This document shows, piece after piece, positions 1-11,548 of a stretch of DNA of 64,000 nucleotides; the stretch's first letter is position 1; the number at the start of each line of letters is the position of its first letter. This stretch comes from Brugia malayi. Its lineage: Eukaryota; Nematoda; Chromadorea; Rhabditida; Onchocercidae. Made by a program: the position numbers and the translations under genes. Location: contig NW_025062479.1 of assembly GCF_000002995.4 (NCBI RefSeq), forward strand, positions 11,265,721-11,329,720. The letters run 5' to 3'. The notes under the pieces were generated by a model. That model made no database searches and was not told the DNA's origin. It was given only the letters and a program-made list of their open reading frames with translations.

Positions 1-1
1 G

Positions 2-118
2 ATTAAATATAGAAATGAAAAATCATATGGCTTAGAAACTGAAGCTAAGAATAAATTTATTCATTACTATGATGATTGCAAAATTCAAATCGAAAGAAAC
101 TTCAATTTCAGAAAATGA
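2..118 (+). CDS. Open frame at left window edge, possible 3' end of an upstream gene
   Basis: A frame is open from base 2 to a TGA at 116-118, 38 codons, reading YRNEKSYGLETEAKNKF and so on. The residue mix (K, E, D, Y, N) is less biased than the Phe/Leu/Ile-rich junk frames around it. There is no GT donor inside it, so it could only be a terminal exon, or chance. It is not in a state to join flp-12 downstream. I do not recognise the product; a 38-codon open frame can arise by chance in this composition. Confidence 0.2.
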   Translation: MKYRNEKSYGLETEAKNKFIHYYDDCKIQIERNFNFRK

Positions 119-1652
119 TTAATTTTTCTTTTTTAGTAACAAAAAAAAACATCTTGTTTACTTTATTCATTAGAAAACACCAGTGCTACTTACATTATCT
201 AATTTTTGTTTCACTGGTTTCAGATGTTTTGTTTAAAAATTTATATGATGCACTGCAAACGTAAAAAAAATCAGAAAATATTATAGAAATTTTAAAAGAT
301 ATTGTTAGAGCGCCAAAAATTCTAAACGACGTTTTAATAACTTTTAAAAGTCTCAAAAGATATTCCAAACATTACAAAATCATATTTGTATAATAATATG
401 AATACAAAAATGACAAATGAAATTAAACCTTTATCTTATCCAAAATAATCTTCGTATCATTTATAAGAATTATTAATCATTTTAAAATTTATTGATGTTT
501 TATAATAGCTCTAGGAAATAGCGGTAGAAAATCTTATAATACTTACAAAATATATTTGGGCTAACTCATGCATATTATTGAATTTATCATGAATATTATG
601 GTAGATAAACAGTAAAAACATAATTTCTGAAATACATTTTTCTTTTTGATAAACGATGCACAATTGTTGTAATTATCCACTTCTCTTTTTTCTCTTCTTC
701 TCTCTCTTTCTCTTTTTTCCCTTTCTCTAACCTTTAAAAATGGTCAAATTTTATGGAAGAAATAAATTTACATAAAATTTCATTCTTATATCTGAAGAAA
801 TTATTTTAAAAACTTCGAAATTTGGCATTTATTGCTTTTTTCTTTAAAAAATAATTTTCTTCAAAAGAAATAATGATCATCCTAATTATATTGGAAAATT
901 TAACTTCGTCAATTTAATAAATTTATCGTAAAATTAGCTTATTTTATTAACTATGACTTTAAAGATTTTTTATTATAACTTAAAGAATATTAGTCAATAA
1001 ACTAAATATAGTAATAAATTACCCAATTCATTTCATTTTTCCAGCATTTATTACAATTAAGAATTAGTTTATGCAATGTCATTAGTTCTATGATTTTATC
1101 CACAAGATTGCACAATTTTGATCATTTCTTTTTCCAATTTCTTTTCCTATTCGTCATTCTAAATTTAACTTGTCAAGCACTTAAAATTACATTGATGGGC
1201 CTTGTTGCATGTTAAGTAAATGTCGTTATTTCACGATACATTTTAGGAATACAAATGATGACATTTTTTTGAGATAGTAACAATCTATCGCAATGATAGA
1301 AAAGAGAATTTTTTGAATTCTAGTTAATATGATAAATGATAGGAAAAAGGAAGAAAAAAGAAAAAAATAGAATCAAAATATATCATTTACATTTATATAA
1401 TTTTTTCTTTTAAAGGCATTTTTTTTTTATTTTACATGAATATTTTATTTATGGTAAAGTTTCATTTTTAAGAATAAAAGTATCTTCTAATTTAGAAACT
1501 CGAAATATATTGACATATGTGAATTGCTTATAAATAATTATGAAAATAAGTGTTTAAATTTTATGAGTTTACTACTATTTTTTTATCGAAAGTTTAATGC
1601 AAATTGATTATACCATATTTTTAAAATTATGTTTAATTAAAACACTTTGTAG
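119..1652. other. AT-rich non-coding DNA, probably flp-12 intron or upstream region
   Basis: Long A/T tracts, CT-rich stretch near 680-725, no convincing exon found on either strand. The signal-peptide exon of flp-12 was looked for here (an exon ending in phase 1) and not found, so it probably lies left of the window. Confidence 0.4.
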
Positions 1653-1720
1653 ATTCGAATCAACTACAAATGGAGAAACGACGCAACAAATTTGAATTTA
1701 TACGTTTTGGTCGTCGATAG
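1653..1720 (+). CDS. flp-12: FMRFamide-like neuropeptide precursor FLP-12, last exon
   Basis: Terminal exon of a neuropeptide precursor. It starts after a splice acceptor (CACTTTGTAG, ending 1652) in phase 1 and runs 22 codons to TAG at 1718-1720. It encodes SNQLQMEKRRNKFEFIRFGRR: a dibasic KR site, RNKFEFIRF, the amidation glycine and a final dibasic RR. RNKFEFIRF-amide is the known FLP-12 peptide of nematodes; FLPs are secreted from neurons and act on G-protein-coupled receptors. Seen: processing sites, Gly donor and RF C-terminus are all intact, with one peptide copy as in known flp-12 genes. Not seen: signal peptide and upstream exons, which must end with one spare base (phase 1) and are probably outside the window. 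The 11-base match to a known peptide flanked by correct processing sites makes chance very unlikely. Confidence 0.85.
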
Positions 1721-3533
1721 TATCGTTTATGTCTTTTCGATATTTTTCACGTGATAAAACTGTATTGTGGAAGTTCAGTGGGCATAAAAATATTGATACT
1801 ATGCATTACATTTGCGTAGACAACATTTCAATTAATGAAATTTTGGCGGTTCATTTATAAATATATCAATGACAATTTCATATACAATTAATATCATTTC
1901 CGAATATTCATTATGACTTATTATTATGGATAGCATTTTCTTTTTTTTTTGATACATGGAGCATTAGATTTCATACAGCTTATAGTAGTAAACCTTATAG
2001 TAGTAAACTTCCTGCAGTATCAGACTTCTTACAGTATCAGATAGCATCAGATTTCTTAAGAAATCAGACTGTTAAACTTGCAGTGTATCTATTAAAATGA
2101 CAGTACCAAACTTATTTTATCAAATCTTGAAATATGTATTACAAAATTATTTGCATCCATACTATCAAACCATAATACTGAAATGAGTAGATGATAAAAC
2201 AATAATTTGCCATACTATACTCGAAATAAAAGATTAAAAAAAAATAGAATCTTAAAGCATATGGTATAAATCAATTATATATATATATCGGATAAAAACG
2301 TGTAAAAATCTATAAATCATTTGATAACAGCAAAATTTATGGATTATTATATTGTTATGATTATAAATCCACTATTATATTGAAATTTCATCCATCATTG
2401 ACTTTAGTATTTAATATAAAATCATCTTTTTTACTCCACATTCATTCATGATAATTGGAAGAATTGGAAGATATAAAGTTAGGTTTGGATAGGAAGAGAT
2501 GAAATGGTAAGCATTATTATATTTTAATTAATCAAATTTCATACATTGTAATGAAAGTTCAAGAAATTTTATAAATAAATGGTGAAAACAAGCAGCGATT
2601 TAAAAAATTTCATTCAGAAATTTAAGACAACTGCAAATGTTCGGGAAGCTTTTTCTTCTTCAAAAAAAAAGCTAATAGTTAAAACTGTCATCAAAATTTC
2701 ATCCCCAAATTTAGCCTACTGGAATGTTTAAATTTGTCACAGCACCATAAAAAAGCTACAAAAACGAGAAATAATCAATAAAGAGTAAACATGAAAGTTT
2801 TTTAAATTTACAGTCAAGATAAGTTCGCGCTATTTGAGTTTAATCATTTGACAGTAAACTCCTTTAAATTAGCAATGTTTCCTGATTTGATTGAATAATT
2901 TTTTCTCATCATTATCTTTTCTTCTTTAAAATTTTAATTTTTCAAATCAATTCAAAAACTAAGTGGAAATTAAAGGGTTTTTTGTTGCAAATGAAAAATG
3001 ATTTTTCTTGACATCTAACTATTTTATGTAATATAAAAGTTGTTCAAAATTTTCTACTTCTATCCCGATTAATGACCAATTTCAAAATTATAATAATTAA
3101 AAATAATAAAATTAAACACCACTGTGATGAAAAAGGAAATGCTTAAAAAAATATAGAACAGTCTCATTTATTATATTTCTTAAGATATACATGTTCAATA
3201 TTAATATCTAATCCTAATTTTTAGTTTAAAAAATTAAATGATATCTAAATCTAATATCTATCTAATATCTCAAAATTACCTTAAATAATTTACTTAGCTC
3301 AAAACAATATATATTTGGTATTAAAATATATAAAAATTAAAAAAATATCCATTTCAATTCAATATTATATCTATTCATTTACTATATAAAACGCATGATA
3401 GAATATAAACTGCCATGGAAACAAATCAAGCTGATACTGATCAGTTTAAACTACGTTGATTTTAAAATACATACATCATAACGAATTTCTTTTTTGCTTT
3501 TTTTTTTTAATTTGATGTTTTGCTTATTTTTTT

Positions 3534-3569
<36 letters not shown>

Positions 3570-4150
3570 GAATAAAATAAATCGAATGGAAAAAAAATGA
3601 AATATGATAAACATATGATAACTGATAAAATGTTTCATAGTAACACTAAATGCTTCCATAATGTCTTAAACATTCCTTAATTTTGCTGAATTTTAAAAAT
3701 ATTTTTAACTAAATATATCAATATATATATTATAATACTTGCGGTATGCCTATGCTGTTTGCATATGTACGTGTATGATAAGTAATGATTACTGATAAAC
3801 AATTTTATCTGTACATCAAATTTGTTTGCAATTACTATGTTACGCATATAATGATGATGATGACGATAATGGTGATGATAGTTGGTAGTTATGATATGAT
3901 AGTGATAACCGAATTAGATGATAGTGATATTGGCGACAAAAGTAAGATGTGAAAACACAGAAAACTTAAATACGAAGAGTTAGTATCATTCGTCGTCTTT
4001 TCCGTTAAGATAACAATCTTCAATGTTAGATTTTTTCTGTAGTTAATCAATATTTATTCATATTTGTGATAACATTACTATATTAGCATCCAATTTATTT
4101 GGCGCTGTTGTCCATTAAGCATTTCATATTTCATGATTGCTTATTGTTTG
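1721..4150. other. Intergenic AT-rich DNA between flp-12 and the DSL-like gene
   Basis: Contains the flp-12 3' UTR at its left end, a run of 33 T at 3536-3568, a TA run near 2277-2289 and GAT/GTA-type simple repeats near 3850-3930. No exon could be supported. The right end should hold the promoter of the next gene. Confidence 0.5.
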
Positions 4151-4160
4151 CATTTTACAG
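4151..4160 (+). promoter_or_regulatory. Possible spliced-leader trans-splice acceptor
   Basis: CATTTTACAG ends at 4160, upstream of the first coding exon at 4224, with no donor on the left that would pair with it. In nematodes such an unpaired acceptor close to the start codon usually receives the spliced leader. It would leave a 63-nt 5' UTR with the ATGs at 4193, 4201 and 4215 upstream of 4224, which weakens the case. Confidence 0.3.
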
Positions 4161-4223
4161 AGCTAAGAAGAAGCGTATATATGTGCTAGTGCTTATGCAT
4201 ATGTTTGGTATGTATATGTGTTT

Positions 4224-7200
4224 ATGTCCATGATTTCCTTCAATAAACATTTTGAATTAAATTATTCCATACGATATATTTTCATTGCACAAATATTCTT
4301 TTCATTATTTATTGTTGTCGCTATCAATGAACAATTATTCAATCGTACATTTCAACAATTTTATCAAAGGTTTATTTTTTTTTTTTTATGTTTATTTTTA
4401 TTAATTAAGTTTTTATTCATTAATAATTATTATTTGTAATACATTTATTAATAAAGCTATAATAATTATGAAGTTTAAAATTAAATTCATTGTAATTATT
4501 ACTTTCATAATAATATAAATATACAAAAAGCAATCAAATGTAATGAATTTGTTTGAATTATAATTATTAATAATTGTTTTCTTTTTTCTTTGCTTATTTT
4601 TTCTTTCTTTCATCACATAAATTTAGATTTGATCATTTACAACAAGGAATACAAAAAAATTTTCAATATCAACAACACCTTATTTAGAACAAGATTTGAA
4701 AAAAATCAATCTAAAATTACCAAATAATCCCGGCGCAATTTTTAAAAACATTCCATTAAAGAATGTAAGTAGTTGAAAATTTTTATTTTCTTATATTACC
4801 ACAACATTTCAGTCTTTTTGTATTACTATAAGATTAGAAATTTTCTGGAACTTTAATTACACAATTATTTTCTCTTTTTTTTGTTGTCATTTTAAAATGA
4901 TACAAATTTAATAGTTTAATTTATATGAACCACGCTTAAATTTTTTTTTTCATTTTTTTAAACATTTTAATATGATGTTAAAAATTCTAATATTATAGAC
5001 TTATTTAATTACAATTTTTGATTGGAGTTTTCAATACAAAAATTAATGCAAAAACTGTTATCTAAACACATGAAAATTTTTGCTTCATTTTCCTTTTTAC
5101 GTAATAAAATTGATCATATCGTCTTCTTTTAAAAGGAAAAATTAATTTGTCTTTTCTCATTGTTTGTAAATTTAATCAATATTATCATCAACTTTCATAG
5201 AAGATACCTTCGATTGTTGTTATACAGGTAGATTAACAGTTACTTGATGGTAAACTTTATTTTAGAAAGTTTTTGAATTTTATTTTGTTATAAAATTATA
5301 CTGTTTTGCATTGTTTTACATATATAAATTTTTTTCCTTTGTAATCAGTCAACAAATTTTATTGATTCAAAATAGTTTGGGACCAAACTATTTTGAATCT
5401 ATTTTTAAAAAAATATCATAATGAACAAATAATTATGCTATAATTGAAAATTTTCTAATCAATCTATTAACTAAAATGATAATTTGTAGAAATTTGTTAA
5501 TTTATTTAAAAGCATTTCATTTCCTAATTAATTTTACAAATTTTTAGCTTAATGGTACTACTGGTGCATTGGTAACAATTCAACTGCAACAATACAGTAA
5601 TCCTAATCTTGCGTTACCAAAGGTTATACCTGTGCTTGTCCATCAGGTATACAATGTCCATATCTTCAAGAGGGTTCTATAACATGCTTCTTCTTATTTA
5701 CAATCATTACATCAGCATCAAAGTTCGTTTATTTACTTTTTTCTTTCCTTTTTTTAACCTTTGTTTTTTTTTTTTTTTTTTTTTTTTTTTTTCAAATATA
5801 AAAAATTTATAATAGATAAAAATTAAAATTATTAATAAACAATTGAAATACTATTTTCATGCTTATAACCATTTATATTACACATTTTTTTTCCATATCG
5901 ATGAGTTTGGGTATATAACATAACGGGAGAAAAAAAAAAAGAAAGGCTTGAATCATCTCGCATTAATATATTGACGCTTAGAATTTAAAGATGCGATGAC
6001 AATTCAAAACATAATCCATCCATTCTTTTATCATTACTTGCTATTACTTTAAAATAAAATGCTGTATTTGCTTGTAGCATTGACACAATTTTGGTTGTAA
6101 CATTAGTTACTTATAATTTATTTGTAAAAACACACAATACTTGAAAAAAATTTTTGACCTCTCATTTTTTTTTTAATTTTTAAATTCAAAAACACGCAAT
6201 TGTTACTTTGAGAAATTAATATTTTTAATTATAATAATAATAACAGTGATAATAATGATGATAATAATATTAATTAATTAATTAAATTATGACAACATTA
6301 ATTGTAAAATGTGACCACTGTTCCATTTTATTTTTGTTTTTCTTGCAGTTAATCAACACAAATAATTGGAAGTCCATTTGTAATGGTGTCAAAATCATCC
6401 ATTAATTCTGGTATTTGAACAAATAATAACATTATAAATATGACAGTTAAGCCAGTAAGGTTTTATTTCTGATTAAAAATAAAAATTACTAAAATTTATT
6501 TATTAGTTTTGTTTTTATTTGTTGTTTTTTGTCTTTACACAATTTATAAGCAATAAATTTTAGAAGTAGATTAAAATGAACAAATGCTTTAAAATTTATA
6601 ACATTTGTACATAAACATAAAATTTTTAATTGTATAATCTTCATTAAATTTTAAAATTATAAAAGGAAGAAGAAAAAAGAAAAAAATTGAAAATAATTTC
6701 AAAATATTATTGATATAACTGCTCATCATTTTGGTGTTGTAATCAATCAAGGAAATTTGGAATATTTTAATCATTTAATTTTCATTGATACATTTGCTAT
6801 TTCATTAGATAATTGTCAATCAACATTTTATGGTACTACGCCAAATCTTATACAAAAAGCAATTTTTAGTCGAATTTTAGGGACAACGTTTGTTTCTGTT
6901 TTATTTATTTATTTTTGTGTTTTTTTTTTTCCTTTTTTTTTTCTTTTTGTATTTTTTCAAAAAAAGCTCATCTATTATTGTTACCTTTTTTTAATGAAAG
7001 AATATATCATTTTTTATTAGTTTTCTGCAATAAAAAATTTACGCTAATTATTTGCAACAAATTGGTAAATTGATTGGGATCAAGAAAAAAAAAAATATTT
7101 GTAAAAAAAAGAGAGTTGTCAGGATGAAAACAAAATTTCAGAGCGAAAGCATACATACACGTATATATATTGTATATACGTGTATGTACATACTGTTATA

Positions 7201-8912
7201 TATGTTGAACAAATTATGATTTATACTAAATAAAACAAAGAAAAAACGATGTGGAATAAATCATGAATTTTAATAATATATCAAATAAATCGGAAAAATT
7301 TAATAAGTACATAAATTTTAGATTTCCTTTCAATTTTAAAATTATAATATTAGCGCAAAATTTTAGGTTGCAACTTATATGCAGTATTCAATGCATTGGT
7401 GGTAAATATGGTTTAAATTGTGATTTAAAATGTACACCAGCATCATTCAGTAATTTCCATATTATTACAGAAATGCATTATATCTGTAGATGTGCAAATG
7501 ATCTCTTTTTATCATAATGATTTTTATCAAAAAAGATTTTAATTTTTTGACGAATCTTTTATCAATTATTATTATTATTAAATTTAGCTTTCATATTTTA
7601 TTTCTAATTCCCTTTTATTATTTGCATCAATTTTTCTAAATTAAATTACCAACCAGCTAATAACATTAAAAAAAAAATTTTTCTCAAACTTAATTTCATA
7701 ATATTTTAGATATTAGATTGCATATCATGCCCATATGGTTTAGCAATAAATCAAACGAAATGTAATACACCAATTACTGATAGAATTATTTATGTTAGCT
7801 AAATTTTTAATTAATTCATCAATTTTTATTTCTAATTTTTATCCATTTTTAGTTTCACAATAAATTACTTAATATAAATTATGAAAAAGTGAAAGAATCA
7901 AAAAAATTTGATTTTATAGATTAATTGAAGTAATACAAATTCAGTTTTTTTATCAGTATTTATTAGCTTAAAAATTAATTTATAAAATGCTTGCTTATTT
8001 TCTATTTTCTTAAAATTTTTTTTAAAGAGTTTTTTCTTTTAAATATTCTTTGAATTGTTTAATAATATCAAATTTTTGATAAATCTAGCAAAATCTTGTC
8101 TCATCAAAATATCGTATTTGGACTATTGTACTTTGTTGCTTTCTTGGCATTTCTGTGATCTTTATTATTCTACGTATTATCATATTTGTAATGTTAGTAA
8201 CTGTTAACTTATCATTTTATCATAATTAATATTAAACAATCAGATAAAAATATCTGAAAATATTTCAGTAATTATATATTGTAATGTTTTTCTTTTTTTT
8301 TTTGGAAATTTGAAAAATTAGCATTTGAAATTTTACAAAAATTCTAAATTATTATGTTTATTATGATATTTTATTGTAATAAATCATCATTATTACTATC
8401 ATTATCGTTATTATTGTTATTAAATAAAAAAATTGATTTAGCATAGAAAAACGTAATAAATCAATATTGCAAAATCCACGTCATATGAGAAATGTGCATA
8501 ACACAACTTCTCGAACACATTCTAGGAAAATGCTACTAACTCGAGAACTAAGAGAATGGCAACGAAGCAAAATTACAGCGATGACAAGAAATAATGATGA
8601 CAATTTTTTGCGTGCAACAACATTAGAAGAACGATTTGAGGTAAATTATGGTAATGGAATGAGAAAGTTTTATTTTTTCAGCAATGATTATAGTATCCGC
8701 AAAAAGTTTACAATATAGATTATATATAGATTATTAATTTGATCTTTTTTTTTTTTTTTATATATATATATATATAACGATGTTTTTTCTTTGGTTTCTG
8801 ACATTCTTTGATTTTTTTCAAAATTCCAATAATTATTTTTTTAATTCAAATTATTTTTGATAATTTAAAGGATCAATATGTTCGCAGTAATACTGCACCA
8901 ATAGGAAAGTGA
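4224..8912 (+). CDS. Divergent DSL-family (Delta/Serrate/LAG-2) Notch-ligand-like membrane protein; frame broken in MNNL region
   Basis: Exons read by splice phase: 4224-4369, 4647-4764, 5548-~5726, 6349-6410, 6752-6887, 7367-~7485, 7717-7793, 8089-8173, 8447-8640, 8871-8912. The start is the first ATG of an exon whose product has a hydrophobic signal sequence (YIFIAQIFFSLFIVVA). Then come an MNNL-like stretch (ALVTIQLQQYSNPN, Cys-rich YTCACPSGIQC, IIGSPFVMVSKSS, NHLIFIDTFAISLDN), a DSL core (LICSIQCIGGKYGLNC then CTP and HYIC), one short Cys-rich remnant, a transmembrane segment (IWTIVLCCFLGISVIFIIL) with a KRNK stop-transfer, and a ~75-residue basic tail ending in APIGK. This order matches Notch ligands; EGF repeats are nearly absent, as in small nematode DSL proteins. 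Oddities: the reading frame shifts near 5621 and an in-frame TAA sits at 6350-6352, so this is either a pseudogene or contains assembly indels. All other junctions are in phase. Expected role, if functional: cell-surface signalling to GLP-1/LIN-12-type receptors. Confidence 0.5.
5364..5399. repeat. Perfect inverted repeat, 17-bp arms, 2-nt loop
   Basis: GATTCAAAATAGTTTGG (5364-5380), loop GA, then its exact reverse complement (5383-5399). It lies in the intron before the MNNL exon of the DSL-like gene, on the sense strand. Could be a small hairpin, a MITE relic or an inverted duplication. Confidence 0.9.
7152..7188. repeat. Inverted repeat, 16-bp arms, 5-nt loop
   Basis: TACATACACGTATATA (7152-7167) and its exact complement at 7173-7188, in the intron before the DSL exon. 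Composed of TA/CA/TG dinucleotides, so it may have grown from a microsatellite. Confidence 0.85.
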
Positions 8913-11084
8913 AAAGCACATGTATGAGTTGAATTTACGATGGTATTTTTAGTTAATATTTTTTTTTTTTTTATTATGGATTTAACATTTAGGGTATATG
9001 AGAAGATGCAAAGCAAAAAAATTTTCCATTCCAATAAACCGTAAAATTTTGATGCTAAATTTTAATGCTTACATAGTACAAAAAATTGTTTGCGAAATTA
9101 ATTTTTAAGTTGGATTGTTTTAAATTTAATAAATATTTGGAGCATTTTAATTTATACTACCTCTACCTTTTTTCTTAATTTAACTTTCGTTGCTTTTTGC
9201 TTTCTGTTTTTTCTCCTTTTTTTAAAAAAAAGTGGTGTTTACGAAATTTAACTTTATTTATTTTTTAACTACTGTTCTTTTTTTTTGAAAAACCAAATAA
9301 ATAAATAAATAATTCGTTTCAAAATTTTCATCATTTATCGCCGCTTTTCTACTTTTTCCTCAAAATTTTACCGCGGTTATCAATAATAACATCCGTAGTT
9401 TGGGAGCAGCACCAATGATAAATTGGAAATTGTTTATGGTTTGTTTTCCAGTTTATTTTACGTTTAAAAAAATGATGGGTGGAAAAAGGGATTGAATAAA
9501 AACTCTTCTTGTACTTTTAAACTTAATTCTATTTAATTTGAAAGCTAGAAAAAAAGTTGGACTAAGAACTTTAAAATTCTCAAACTTTATGATTAAATTT
9601 CATTAATTCATTTATCTGTTCATTATGTAAAACTACTTTCTGCCTTTTTTTTTTGGAGATGCTTGTTTTATGTTAGTTATGATTATTTGAATTTGAACAT
9701 TTCATTAGTCATTCGATGCACACATTTGACAATTAAACTTCCATTTCCGTTTTTGATCTTTCTCATCCTACTGATATTAAATGTAAAAATCCCTGCAAGC
9801 TAATAACTTCTTGCATATACGTCGCCGTTTTAAAATTACTTACTTCCATTGACGGTGATAGCATATTTTAATTTGTTGATTGTGATAATTCAATATGATG
9901 TTATCATTGACAAAGCAATAATTCAGAAATTTCATCTTCCAAAAACACCATTTACATATGCCATTTCCCTCTCTCCCCGCTCTCTATTTCAATGAGAGAG
10001 AGGGAGATGAACAGGCAGGAGCAGAGAGAGAGACAAGATGGAAAGAATAAAAATTAATGAATTGTTAAATAAACTAAATCATTTTGTGCTAATTGAAATT
10101 TAAAAGCTTCTTATGCTTAATGCAATTACGCATGCAAAAAAAAAAAGAAATGAATTACAATCACGATGAATCCATCACTTTTTTCTTCAATTTTCAATTT
10201 TACAGATTTTTCACAAAAATCATTTATATTTCAGTGAAATTTTAAAAGATTCAACAAATGACATTATTAAGGTTTCAAATAAATGATGGATAAAAGATAT
10301 GATTTGCTACATTCTTGTTTAGCAAAATTATTAATTTCACCCTTCAAACTATCAATTAGTTTAACCTTTTCAGGTTTGTTAATATTATCACAAGTTGATT
10401 TTAATCTTGACCAAATTTCTTGCAATGGGGAAATGGAGATACATTAACGGTATAAAAGCAAAATTACTCTGATAAGGTTGATGCCATTCTATGCTTTTAA
10501 ACAGTATTAGAAAAGAATGCTTCACCGAATACAATTGAGATTAGTTGAATATCATCAATAATTCAATTTCAAAACTTGGATATTCCATGAATAATTTCAA
10601 TAAAATAGGACTAAATTTTATGTTTTCAACTCTCTAATCCTTATCTATTTGATTCATTAATTAACTGAACATTAGCACATGGTCAAGAAAATACAAAGCA
10701 TTTTGTTGAAAGCAAGTGTGCAATGTTTGAATAACTAAAGTTTAGAAATGCTCTTACTGTTAAATACAATTACATTAGACATCATTTGTCAAATTTTAGT
10801 TTAAATCGATAATTAATGCACTGTACTTTTGGGAAAAATCCAATAAAAGAAAAAAAAACTTTATAATTAATTCAAAAAAAAAAAAAAAAAATACCAACTG
10901 TATGTATAAACGGTACACTGGACAAAAGTAGAAACAATAATAGGGAATGAAAATAAATACAGATGGAAATCAAACGACACATGCAGAAAATAATTACGGA
11001 TAACATCTATTGCAAAACAAATGTAAGAGAAAGGAAAACAATCAAGATATTTCGATTCAGTTCATGGGAAAGTAAAAGATGATG

Positions 11085-11115
<31 letters not shown>

Positions 11116-11548
11116 CTGTGCTTTAAACTTCGCTAATAAACCCGGCTCCATATTTTTTTCATTCATACAAAGCATATCTATGAATAGTTACCCTGTATAC
11201 TTTAATCTCTTTTGATGGTAGAATTCTTAGGTATTTCAAAAGTACAATTTTTTCAATTATCCTGAAATAACCTAAAGCTTATTAATGTCGTTACATTTAT
11301 AAGTACAAAAGGAAATATCCACAGAAATTTTTAGAAATAAATTATCAAACAGACAAAACACTGATAAGCGAAATAGATCGCACTAATCATTTTTTCCAAT
11401 GAAACATCATAACGATTACATAAAGGATAACATATAACATTGCTTTACAAACACAGGAAAAAAGAATTTCTTATAGTCCAAAAATTTTAAATACCATTAA
11501 CAAAATAGTTACAGAAGCAAACTCCTATGCATAAGTGGTGACAAATAG
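8913..11548. other. Intergenic AT-rich DNA between convergent genes
   Basis: Lies between the stop of the DSL-like gene (+) and the stop of the sirtuin (-), so it holds both 3' UTRs. Contains a GAGA-rich block at 9965-10045 and poly-A runs near 10867-10890 and 11091-11115. No exon could be supported. Confidence 0.5.
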
